Shown: positions 11,295 through 21,830 of the stretch, piece after piece
Position numbering within the stretch: the first letter of the stretch is position 1
Layout: each line of letters starts with the position of its first letter
Source of the DNA: Sordaria brevicollis
Lineage: Eukaryota > Ascomycota > Sordariomycetes > Sordariales > Sordariaceae
Reading direction: 5' to 3'
Length of the DNA: 64,000 nucleotides
Assembly (NCBI GenBank): GCA_033439795.1
Contig: JAUTDP010000012.1
Location: forward strand, 558,001 to 622,000
Made by a program: the position numbers and the translations under genes
The notes under the pieces: model-generated
Told to the model about the DNA's origin: nothing
Databases searched by the model: none
Seen by the model: only the letters and a program-made list of their open reading frames with translations

Positions 11295-13206
11295 TCAAAA
11301 CCCACTAGGAACCTGATGTCCATAAATCACAACACCTCCCCTTTTCCTCTTAAACCCAAACCTCCCCGCATCAATCCCCAAACTAACCACCAACAACAAC
11401 GCATTGAAACCCGCCATCATATAAAACGGCGCTCCCGTGCTCCACACATCAAACCCATACCCTCCGGCCTTCGTCAACAACAAAATTGCCGCTCCTCCAC
11501 ACCACGAGTAAACGCCCGCCACGGAACCCTTCAATCTCACTCTCGAGACTGTATCCTCCGGCAGTGCTTGAGGATTCTCGAGCAGGGGGCAGTTTCGTTC
11601 CTACTATCTGCTGGCTCCGTTACGGTAGCGACTTCGCTTTCGCGATCAACCCGGTGAGGGTGGGTGATTACGTTTACCACGTCCACTTTCAGAACTCCGC
11701 GGCCCAAAGAGCCGAGAGAGCAGACGATGGCGCCAATCTGGCTGATACCAATCAAAGCAGCGAGGAAGAATACGACGGGACTACCCCCGCGGTGGTCTTT
11801 ATCTTTGTATTCCGGGGATTTCAGTTGTGGGAAGGCGATGTAGCCGGCAATACCAAAAGTGGTGGCTATAATGATGGGGTAGTTGAGCTTGTTCTGGCGA
11901 GTGAACTTGCGGCTTGATAAGTAACCGAATAGGGGCGCGCAGAGGAGGCCCATCAGTTGGGCGACGCCCGTCAGAATGGACGAGAGGATGTATGCTTGTC
12001 TGCATTCTTTCTTGAGCTCGGGGGAGGGGTCGTTGGGTGAGCCTTGACAGAAGCCGTTTCTGATGAAGAAAGCGTTGATGAAGAGCGGCATGAAGAGGGA
12101 GATGGCGACGGTGGAAGCGCGGGCGACAAAGCCACCTAGGTAGCCGAGGGCGATGTCGGAGTCGGTCAGACCCAGCGTGATGGAATCGCGGAGCAGGTGC
12201 AGGTAGGGGACGACTTGTTTGGAGGAGTAAGGGGCTGAGTGCTCGTCGGTTCGGTGTTGCTTGAGTCCCAACAGGGTTCGGAAGCCTTTGCCTTCTTCAC
12301 CTTTGATGCCGCGGAGACCGAAGAAGACGAAGATGGCGACGAGGAAGGATACGATGCCGACGACGTAGTAGCTGTATTGGACGGCTTGGCCGAGTGTGAC
12401 GCCCTTGATTTGCCCGAAACGTGCCGGAAGCGGGAGAAAGAGCGAGAGTGCAACGAGGGCACCGCAGCCGGTGAAGAGGCCGACGTAACCGGCCAGAGCG
12501 GACGGCTTGCCGCGTCCTTCGGGTTTCCCTTGGGTGCCGTCGAATCTGAAGCCAGCTTCTGAAGTGCTCTGGTCGCGGAACCGGTCGGGAGTAATGGTGA
12601 CCTCGGATGCGACAGAGGGTGTCATGCTATGCCTTGGGTTCAAAGGTGGGTTCTCGATAATGTCAGTCTGTGCCTGAGTTTCGTCGGTCAAGGAAGGGAG
12701 GATTGCGGTGACCATGGTCGCCCTTTTGTCACGAATGATCATTAGCTATTATAGTAGGAAATGGTCTTGAGCATCACTTACGCAGCAGTAGCTCCAACAG
12801 CAAAGAGAATCCGCGCCAACAGCAACTGCGGATAGACATTCGTGGCCTGAACAAACACCAGCAGCGAAAGTCCAATGATGGCGTAGCCGGTGACGGCAAC
12901 ATTCCTGACACCAACACGATCAGATACCAGACCCCAGATTGGGCAGGCGATCAAGGCCACAATTTCATCGACGAAGCCGAGTGTGCCGACAATATCTCCA
13001 ACGCCATGCTTGACGCCGATGAGGTCGGTAATGACGAAGGATACGCTGCTGTTGAGGAAGACGAGGAAGGAAATGCTGAAGAGGGAGATGCCCAACAAGT
13101 AGGTCAGGGCCTGCAGAGGTGTCGTCGACGAGGAGAATGGAAGATGGCGGATGAGAAAGGCACCGAAGTCGAAGGGTTGGCCTGGGCGGCCGTCGTTCGG
13201 AGCCAT
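11295..13206 (-). CDS. MFS transporter with an apparent 1-base frameshift
   Basis: Exon 1 is 13206-12782 and exon 2 is 12722-11295, joined across a 59-base intron (donor GTAAGT, branch GCTAATG, acceptor AAAAG). Exon 1 carries a basic-proline N-terminus, a first membrane helix and the MFS loop 2-3 signature region (WGLVSDRVGVR). Exon 2 has a long cytoplasmic loop between helices 6 and 7, then further helices. The frame breaks at a run of five G (11585-11589; C on the coding strand). Upstream, the frame reads to a stop at 11537-11539. One extra C would read ETAPLLENPQALPEDTVSRV and continue into the last two membrane helices, ending at TGA 11297-11295. No intron fits the gap. As written, the product loses its last helices. 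It could be a sequencing error, a true mutation or a slip site. Substrate unknown. Confidence 0.8.
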
Positions 13207-14348
13207 TGCCGCGAGTTTGATGTGTTTCGTCTTGGTGTATATCCGTTTAAGTGATAAGTGCTGGGCTTCCTATCTGGGCTGACCAGAGCAAAGTGTCGAT
13301 GGTCCAAGTCCGTTTGTTTACTTCACATTGATCCGATATCACGAGCTTGGTGTAGTCGCCGTCTTGAAGGAACCGAATTTCAAAATGACATTGATGGAAG
13401 CACAAGTATCCCAAACAGATGGGATCACGGTTGTTATTGGCAACACTGCAAACTTGGGAGCAAAAGAAGAGGAAGGGAGGAGAGTTCGAGGGAAGCATCG
13501 CAGGAATCCGATGACGGGCTGGCGTGCGCCCGTCCAAGGAAGTACATCATCGACCGAGTATGCAGCCAATCAGAAGAGCCCAATCCTGGTTTCTGTACAA
13601 CCTTATCGCTATCGGACATTGGCTCGTGCAACCCTGGGGGTTCATGAGGCTTTGGACCGCGTCTGGCCGCGACAAATGCCCCGCACCACTTAACAATTCA
13701 GAACTCTGGGGTGTTCGTCTTCTTTTTATCCCGTATTTAAATTCGAGATCTAGACCTGGACAAGACAACACAGACCGACATTAGTCCAGTTTTTCTGAAA
13801 ACTTTACGCAAACCAGTCGTCTGACTGTCTGCTGTGTCATGGCTTCACACTAGTTCCTCCCAGTCAGCCAGCCCGACACAAGCACTACAAAATGCATGGC
13901 GGGACAGTGATACGGGCCATACGGCACATCATCTGGGGTCCCGTCCCGGGGTCCTGAATCGAGGCCGGGATACCTGGCTATCCCCGAGATCGGGATCCGC
14001 TTTATTTTTGCTGCGCTGGAGTCGTGGAGAGCCGACGGGAAAGATAACAAAACCCTCTTGTCAAGGGACGGGAGGGAATCGATAGTCTGTGTTTCAAGGA
14101 AGAGGAGTCATACACCGCTTTGGTCTTAATTTCAATCCCGTCTTCTTTCTTCCCTCCTTTCCCTTTTGCTTGTTGTGAACTTGTTGTTTGTTTGTTCGTC
14201 TCCGAGATCGTCGCCGTCAACCCGCCCGCCTTAAACCAACCCACAGTGTTGTCCTCTTGTTGTCGCAAAGAAAGCGCACTATTTATACCCGACACGACAC
14301 TCCTCGACAAAAACACCGTCTTCAAACCGATCCAGAACACAAACTACC
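13207..14348. other. Divergent promoter region (MFS gene and sideroflexin)
   Basis: 1.14 kb between two head-to-head starts, so both promoters and 5' UTRs lie here. The part next to the sideroflexin start is CT-rich, as in many fungal leaders. No specific operator was recognised. Confidence 0.6.
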
Positions 14349-15833
14349 ATGTCCGCCTCTTTGCCCGGCGCGCGCGCGCTTCCCGACTCGCAGTATGACT
14401 TGAGCACCTACTGGGGCCGCGTCAGGCATACCGCTGGCCTTACCGATCCGAGGTGAGAATAACCGTACCGAGACTTTGGAGGGAGATTGGGGAAAGAAGG
14501 AAGATGAGGCTGGAACAAGGGCAGCGTACATGGCGCAGGTTCATCTCGACCGGCGCATATTTCGGGGGAATTGAAGAGCTGGAATACGAACGGAATGAAC
14601 AAACCTGCACCACATCAACAGTCTTGCTGACTTGCGCACCATGTTCCCAGGACACTTCTCGTTGGAAATGCCGGTCTTGAGCAAGCCAAGCAGCTTCTCG
14701 TTTCCTACAAGCAGGGACAGATCAAGTCCATGACTCCCGAGTTGTGGCAGGCCAAGAAGCTCGTCGACTCTACTCTCCATCCCGGTATGCACCACCAAGA
14801 TGCTCGTCCCGCAATCATGCCGTTGCCTACCGCGCCTGCCTGGGAAAACCAACACGAAAAAGTCAAATGAAGAAAGAGCACAGAGGCTTACATAAGTGGA
14901 ACACAGATACCGGAGAGAAGGTGTTCCTCCCCTTCCGCATGTCCTGCTTCGTCCTTTCCAACTTGGTCGTAACAGCTGGCATGCTCACCCCTGGCCTTGG
15001 TGTAAGTTCAAGTTGCGCAACTGCCCTCTCCGCACCTCTTTCCTTCTTACATTTTGTTCCCAAATTCTTTCCCTGTGACCTCTTTCCTCCCTTCTCATTT
15101 CTCCCATTACATCTTCATCTTGCTGACTCTTCCTCGCAAACAGAACCGCGGCACCATCGCCTGGCAAGTGGCCAACCAGTCCCTCAACGTTGCCATCAAC
15201 TACTCCAACGCCAACAAGTCCTCTCCCTTGAGCTGGTCCAAGATCGCCCAGTCCTACTTCCTCGCCGTTGGTGCCTCCTGCGGTGTGGCCGTTGGTCTCA
15301 ACAGCGTCGTGCCTCGCCTCAAGTCTTTGGCGCCCTCGACCCGTTTGATCCTCAGCCGCCTTGTTCCCTTCGCCGCCGTTGCTTCGGCCGGTGCTCTCAA
15401 CGTCTTCCTCATGCGTGGCGAGGAAATGCGCACCGGTATTGACGTCTACCCTGTCCTTTCAGCCGCCGACAAGGCCAAGCTGCTTGCCGAGGGCAAGGGT
15501 GAGGGCGATGTCGAGAGCTTGGGCAAGAGCAAGAAGGCTGCCACTATTGCTGTGGCTGAGACCGCTGTTTCTCGTGTGCTGAACAGCTCCCCCATTATGG
15601 TCATCCCTCCTCTTGTCCTGGTCAGGCTTCAGGCTACCCAGTGGTTGAAGAAGAACCCTAGGTATACCACCCCTATCAACCTCGGTCTAATCTTGGTGAC
15701 CAGCTACGCTGTGTTGCCGTTGGCTCTGGCGGCGTTCCCCCAGATGCAGAAGATCGAGGCGGATAGGTTGGAGGGCGAGTTCAAGGGTCGTGGTGGCGAG
15801 AACGGCTTGGTTGTTTTCAACCGTGGTATCTAA
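14349..15833 (+). CDS. fsf1: Mitochondrial sideroflexin (Fsf1-like)
   Basis: Four exons: 14349-14452, 14651-14784, 14907-15001 and 15144-15833, giving 340 residues, the usual sideroflexin length. Donors GTGAGA, GTATGC and GTAAGT are followed by consistent acceptors, and the frame is kept throughout. Family marks include the N-terminal WGRVRHTAGLTDPRTLL segment, the HPDTGEKVFLPFRMS motif at exons 2-3, and NRGTIAWQVANQSLNVAINY at the start of exon 4. Four to five membrane helices follow. Sideroflexins sit in the inner mitochondrial membrane; animal members carry serine and other amino acids for one-carbon metabolism, and yeast Fsf1 is the fungal member (family knowledge). The start ATG begins directly with the conserved N-terminus. 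Nothing looks broken. Confidence 0.95.
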
Positions 15834-17824
15834 AGGGGAAACGAAAAGGAAAAGCGTGGTCTATTGAGACGGATGAAGTGTCTCTGTCTTGATGACGGAG
15901 TATTGCGGAGGAGTGTACACACAATGGGCGGCATAGCCTTGGAGTTTTCTTGTTTATGTTATGGCGGCGGCGCGGCGAAAGACGGTAATGATATCCTGAA
16001 AAGTTGTGTTGATTTGGTCAGTTCTTCTTTCTGCTCTTCCCATTCTGCGATACTCGTCCCTATTGTTCGTTGGTGTCCTTCCTTTGCATCGGTTCTTGTT
16101 GCCCTTTTCTGTTCGTTTGTTTCCTGGCATACCATTAAGGTTTGTCGATCATTCTGTGAGTACTACACCTCCTTCTTCCGTGTCCCAGGGCACTAGATCC
16201 CTTGACCTGAAAGGTTGTTAACAGACGTTTAGGTTTCGCCTTCTAGGCATACTCAACCCCGCGAGGAGTTGGCAATGCTTGATAATGGCCATTGTGGCTC
16301 CGACAGAGGTTGGAGGTTAGGGCTTGACACCCGCAGCATCACCCTACCCGTACCCAATCACTTCCCTCCTCCTCCTCCATGCTGCATACACATAAGTTGG
16401 TCGACCGCAAAAGGCCGAGCTTATCCTTTTCTTAAAACCTTCTCCTGTGTTCCTCTCGGGCGACCGACAACCAACCCCATTCACTCAACCAGAATCACCG
16501 GACATTATCTCTTTCCGCAGTCACCGTCGGGCTTTTCCTGGGCCTCGGCGCACCTTGCTGCCAACTCCTCATCGATCACAGTCAGCAGGCAACGGGCCGG
16601 CCACCAAATGCCTCCTGCCTCCCCTTCGTTAGGCAAGACGCTGTGCCACTCCACCGGATGTCGCGCTTCGCTTCTCACACAAGATATCAGTCGTGTACCG
16701 TGGCACTGCTCGCTGCTCGACAATGGCCGACACGACATGCGCTGGTCGTTCTTGAACCGGCCGCCTGCCTCTTCTCCTCACCCTCCCGCTTCTTCCTCTC
16801 GACAACGCCATACCGACATTGCAGCCTAGGCAGCTGGACTTCTTAAAGCGTTTGGTCAGCTCAGGTAGTGTCGTCAATAACGTATCTAGCCCCAGTGACA
16901 TGTTCGACCAAGCTGTGAGTGCCCCCGAGTTATCGCTGGTTAGGCCAAGCTGGCCTCACCAAGCCTGTTCAAAGTCCTTTCACGCAACATCTTGCACCGT
17001 TCTTCGTGATCATTTGCTTGCGCGGTATGCCTGGCGCCGAGGAAGAGCCTCCGACTCAGGCCTTGAGCTTGATCGAGAATTGTGCAACCATGAGCAAGCG
17101 CTCATCAACTGCTGCAGCATGTCTTGCTAACGATTCTCGAAAATTCCTTCCTTTAAACCACAATTACTGTTCAAATGCATGGTCTGTCATGATGCATTGC
17201 TGTTGTCTCGGCCTTGCCTTGGACCTTGACTTGCTTTTCTACTTAGCCCCCAGCCTGAAACTGACCTGAACCTGGGCTTGATTCCGGGGAGATCTAGCCC
17301 TCGGCCTTGGATCTAGAGGCTTGTGTCACTCGAGATTAAACTACCCCGGACCGCCTTCTTCTGATCGATTTGCTGCTCTTCGACTTTCGAAACAGGGCCG
17401 AAAGCCCAAATGGCATGGGGCATGGGCCTATGTTCCCTTTCCGCTAAATCACCATGAACTACATCCTTCATCACCTTACACATAACGCCTTTCAATGTCA
17501 AAGGCATAGCTTTGCTTCCTTGTCGACGTGACTAGCATCACAATTCTATATTGCCGTAAGCCTCATGTAAGACATGGTGGTTGATGTAATCGACATGGAA
17601 CCATAACCCAAGCAGCTATGGTGGCTGGAGTGGCAGAACATCAATCTTGAGATCCTGATTCCTTGCTGGGTTGCCACTAGATATAAGGAAAGAAGAAGAA
17701 AAGAACGAGAATGGCCAAATGGAGGTTGAGCAACCGATTTCTAAAGGATAATAAAGATTATTGAAGGCTAGGTGTGATTAGACAACAGTTTTTAGCTACC
17801 TGTAATGCTAATAACAATCGAGAG

Positions 17825-18070
17825 TCAAAACTTTGGCAAACCGTGAATTTGCAGACGATACCGTTGAGAAGAGTTACATGCTTCCTTACTAAACAGGAAG
17901 GTTTTTAGAGTTGTTTTACCAGGGTAGAACCGTTGGTTATGGTAATGTATAGATATAAAAGCAAGAGATTGTATGCCCTCCGTCGTTATAGGCTCAGTTT
18001 CGTGACGATCAACAATAGGTGTTTCCAAACGAATAAACTTCAACTTGCCATTACTTTGAGAAGAAGCCAT
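17825..18070 (-). CDS. Possible small hypothetical protein (81 residues)
   Basis: An ATG at 18070 opens an 81-codon frame ending at TGA 17827-17825. The product begins MASSQSNGKLKFIRLETP and is mixed polar, without a signal peptide or membrane helix. Codons are A/T-ending, unlike the well-supported genes here, and the surroundings are AT-rich. It could be a young or decaying gene, a fragment of a larger one, or chance. No family recognised. Confidence 0.22.
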   Translation of the reverse strand: MASSQSNGKLKFIRLETPIVDRHETEPITTEGIQSLAFISIHYHNQRFYPGKTTLKTFLFSKEACNSSQRYRLQIHGLPKF

Positions 18071-19000
18071 GAGAACTGAGGAACAAGCACGTATGATAGG
18101 GTCTATGCCCACCAACTTTCTCGTTTATTGTTACTCCTTTCAATAACAAGCCTGAACCCTATATCGGCTATCATATAATAAAAACAAGCTTTTTGGGAAC
18201 GGCTTCTACCGTGCAGCTATGAGCTGGAAAGATGGTTAAAGGTGTTCGACAACATCGCGTCTGGTCTTTGAAGGCGGTTGAAACGCATCTGGCAGTTGAC
18301 CTGAAGCCCTGCGTCTTCTCGTTGGAAAGGTTGAAGAGACTTTACAAGTAAAGCGTTTGGGAATAGTCAAACATTACCAAGTCATGCCATTGATAAATAC
18401 TGATACAATGATGCAAAATTGTTCAGACGGCTGTTATCCCAGGGAGAATCGACGGGAGTAGCTTGATGTGGTGCTGAAATCCCGAGGGTGGACAGGAATT
18501 GTTAGCGATCAAGGCATCTACAGGCCTTCTACAGGGCAGTTATAGTGGCGAGTCTCTAACGTCATTCATCCCCGGAACATGAAGTTTACACGTATCCCGG
18601 AGTACCAGTTTTGAAGAAGGAAGGGAGTGCAACACTTCAAACTCATCCTTGATCAATGAGCTATCTGAAACAGCTTTTATACCAAGTTTTCGGTTGAAAT
18701 AGAAGAATTCTAGCCGAGTGCTTCCTTCGAGTTTTGTGTGCCTTTGGGGAAGGAGGTGAAGTCATGCACAATTGCAGTGAAGTGGACCTGCAGTCCCGTC
18801 CCGTTCCGTCTGTTCAGTGTCCTCCGCACATGCACAATCTAGGTGCACTGTGAATGTTCACACAACCGTACATACCCCGTACAGAAAGTTTCCCGCAAGA
18901 GACGAACTCTCAATGAGGGACAAGGCCCAGGAGCGGCTCGTGCGCCCTGTAAAGAACGTGAAAGAAATGGTCCTGCGCTAGCGTGACGTAAGTTTCAGAC

Positions 19001-19225
19001 ATGCTGGTTGACGCCATTCACGCAGATCTCGACACTTCGACGCTTCAAGGTTCCTCCTCTGATGCTGGGGGACATCTCCATGCTCAAATGCAAAAATATT
19101 ATGATCTGGAAAACGCTTTGCTTGAAGCCACGTCGTTGGAGTTGCAGGACGCAGGAACCGAGCCGGAGCCGAACCTCGTCTCTTGTGAATGCCTTCACAA
19201 CTCTTCTTCGTCTGGGCCTGGATAG
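19001..19225 (+). CDS. Possible small acidic protein (74 residues)
   Basis: An ATG-started frame of 74 codons ending in TAG. The product is acidic, with a likely helix (MQKYYDLENALLEATSLELQ) and a Ser-rich tail. The opposite strand is also open over the same bases, which weakens the case. No family recognised and no introns needed. Confidence 0.22.
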   Translation: MLVDAIHADLDTSTLQGSSSDAGGHLHAQMQKYYDLENALLEATSLELQDAGTEPEPNLVSCECLHNSSSSGPG

Positions 19226-21289
19226 CAAATTTCAAGGCGGTGCCTTTGTGTAACATCAATGTCGACAGTCCTGGAGATGCTCGGGCCTTGATTCATTCTG
19301 TGCCGTTGCCTACAATTGACCTACATTGGGGCTACTCAACGAAGATAGGAAGGGTCACAAGAAACAAAACTCGAAAGCAGTTCAAGCAATCCTTACATCA
19401 AGAACACCGATATGCGCTAACTACATACAGCAGAGTACTGCTGCATGACCCCGCACATTGCATATTTCTTGCCAATCCAACATGGGGTGAATTCACAACC
19501 CCATATCTTCTGCCACAAAAATCATCGAAGGGTTCTTGTCCTCCAAACCCACACAGCAAAGGTGGTGATATCTCTCTTCGCCTCCCCCGCTGTTACCAAC
19601 ATGCAATACCACCACCACAACACCACCAGTATCACAACCTCAACGCATCTGGCCCTCGCTTGCCTTCCCGTTGAGAGTTTGTGGTGGTGGCCTGGCCCGC
19701 CTTGTCAGCAACCACAAGCCACCATATCGAGACTAGACACCAATCCAGTTGCCCTGACCAACCACGACCCTGAACCGCAACACTTCAATTAAGACCCCGG
19801 CACGGCATGGCGACAAGCACGGGTTGGGGTGTAATTGGCCAGGCATACCAACGACGAAGGACGAATTGATAGGTGACGAGAAGTTGAAGAAAGCGTGGAT
19901 GGCAGGGAATGCGGAGATACTACACTATTCGACCTTGTAAGTTATCTTCAACTCCAACTTCAACATTCAAGTGGACTTGGATTTCCACCGGGTCTTGTGA
20001 CGACCAGAGATATCGTGATCTCCAGATTTTTGAATGTCAGGCAGGACCTTTGGTGGACACATTGGGGTCGAATGATGATTGTGAATGTCCCAAATGCGGG
20101 GGACTTGGACCCCCTGGCGAAGCCTTGAGCCTGGCACAAAGCCTGGGCAAGCGCCCTTCATAACTTCTGGGCCTTCCCAAGGAACAAAAGTTCATTTCCA
20201 CACACACCACAACGCCATCATCCACTTTCGGATAAATCGTCCTCCATCGTTGGTCTGTACCCAAATACTCCGCTTGGGCTCGAAAAGCGAAGAATAAGCC
20301 CGTGGTGACTCTGGTGAGGGAGGGGCTTGTCGGATATTTCAAGCCGGAGAAGAGGCATCGTTGCTTCAGCTGATCCGCGGTTGTCGATGATGTATGATGT
20401 CAAGGAGGCAAAGGCCGAAGCCTAACACCACTGTTGCCAGCGCCGAGCGGAGCTGAAAGATGCCTGGGCGGTTTCGGTATCATTGTGCGTGTTTGGGGTT
20501 CGATCTAGGAGTGGCAGTGGACCTTGAGTTGCTTTTATATTTCCAGGCCCTCGACTGGTGACACCAACGACTCTCGTTCATTTTCCGGCCAAGGCTGCGA
20601 ATCATTTCCACATTGGCGCTGTTGGCGAAGACCCTGGTGATCTTGACTATTGTTCCTACGATACCCTGAATATTTGAGGTACATACACCAAGTTTAGGCA
20701 TGCAATATTCAAAAGATCCAACAACCCGCAGCTCCAACAGAATGAAAGGGTAAGGGCTCTGCCGTGCCGGTCGCGGAAATATGTAATTGGGCGTTTCAAG
20801 GGCGACAGCCAAGACTGTTTAAGGAGGATTCTATTTTCAAGGTTGAGACATACTGATAATCGAGAACAGAGAGTGTTGCCAGTTGAGGTGATCCATTTTG
20901 CATATTCATACCAAAAACAGGAAGAAATCGTTCGGAACCCCGAGCGAGAGGGAAAGACGACAGTCTTATAGACACCGTGGCGACGTCGGCAATGGAAAGC
21001 CAAAGCAAGCAGTGATGCTGCCGCAGACACAGACATCATGCACGATTGCTTCTGCATACGAACCTCCACGCACAACACGCAAAGTTGGAAATCTCGAATT
21101 TCAAAACCACGTCTCCCAACAAGGTGTACAAGCAGGAATTGGAGAAAGGATGAGCTATTATTGACCTGATGCTTTTGCTCATTTTGCTCAGGTATCGTGA
21201 ATGACCGCAGTGCATACTTTGATGACCTGACCTCGAATGCAATGGGAAAAAACCTAGCTCGAGAGCCCTTAGGTCTCTCGAAGAGGCTT

Positions 21290-21300
21290 TATATAAAGAC
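21290..21300 (+). promoter_or_regulatory. TATA-like box upstream of the small spliced gene
   Basis: TTTATATAAAG lies about 180 bases before the ATG at 21475, at a plausible distance for a promoter plus short leader. The intervening sequence is CT-rich, as in fungal 5' UTRs. Assignment is by position only. Confidence 0.4.
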
Positions 21301-21474
21301 CTGATTCCCATCTTGACTGAGCAATCTTCTTCTCTCGATTCTTCATCACCACTTTGAAGGAAACCAAACGCGACAGAATCTTCGACAACGTCTCTCTCTA
21401 CCTTGATTCCGATCTGCCTGGTCCTCGACCTCGATTTCCACATGGACATACCAACAACCATTTGTTAGCCTAAC

Positions 21475-21830
21475 ATGGGAGCCATCTTTGCTTTCATCCT
21501 ATTTCCTCTCTCTCGAAACTTCCGATTGGAGATTTCTCTCATCCGAATTGCTCTAGCTTTCTGCGTGGTAAGTTTAATCCGATGTTGTCCCATCCCCCTC
21601 CACGGCAGCGGCAGAGCACTAACACCAAAGGTCCGTGATATCAGATCGCAGAGAACACAACCAAAAAGGTCGGCCCCCTCAAAAACGGCCAATTCTGCTT
21701 CCCCGGGGAAGCATTCGAACTGCTAGATCAGACTAGGAAGCTATGCCAACGGCCAACGAGACTTTTAACGAAGATAACGAAACCGAAGGATAGCCCCGAG
21801 TTTGAAAAGGGCACATCAGCCTACCACTAG
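21475..21830 (+). CDS. Small two-exon protein, probably membrane-anchored or secreted (92 residues)
   Basis: Exon 1 is 21475-21567 and exon 2 is 21645-21830. The 77-base intron has textbook signals: donor GTAAGT, branch CACTAACAC at about 21617-21625, acceptor ATATCAG. Splicing joins 31 codons to 61 codons ending at TAG. Exon 1 encodes a hydrophobic N-terminus (MGAIFAFILFPLS, then LEISLIRIALAFCV), which could be a signal anchor. Exon 2 begins IAENTTKK, with an N-glycosylation sequon, and has two cysteines (QFCFPGE, KLCQRP) before a basic tail. Read unspliced, the frame ends at 21726 and loses this segment. A TATA box lies upstream. I do not recognise a family. The coincidence of donor, branch, acceptor and open frame makes chance less likely; transcript evidence is absent. 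Confidence 0.5.

Larger units (their letters stand above)
15834..21474. other. Gene-poor spacer of about 5.6 kb
   Basis: No secure gene. After the sideroflexin 3' UTR the sequence becomes AT-richer, especially around 17.5-18.5 kb. Two small open frames starting at ATG are listed separately (17825-18070 minus, 19001-19225 plus). A short coding-looking stretch at about 16825-16913 is followed by a GTGAGT donor but I found no acceptor that extends it. A TATATAAAG box at about 21293 precedes the small spliced gene at 21475. No transposon ends, tRNA or 5S rRNA were recognised. Confidence 0.55.

Noticed and set aside
16269..16829. 186-codon plus-strand frame
   Set aside because: Composition is that of random CT-rich sequence and no splice signals extend it.
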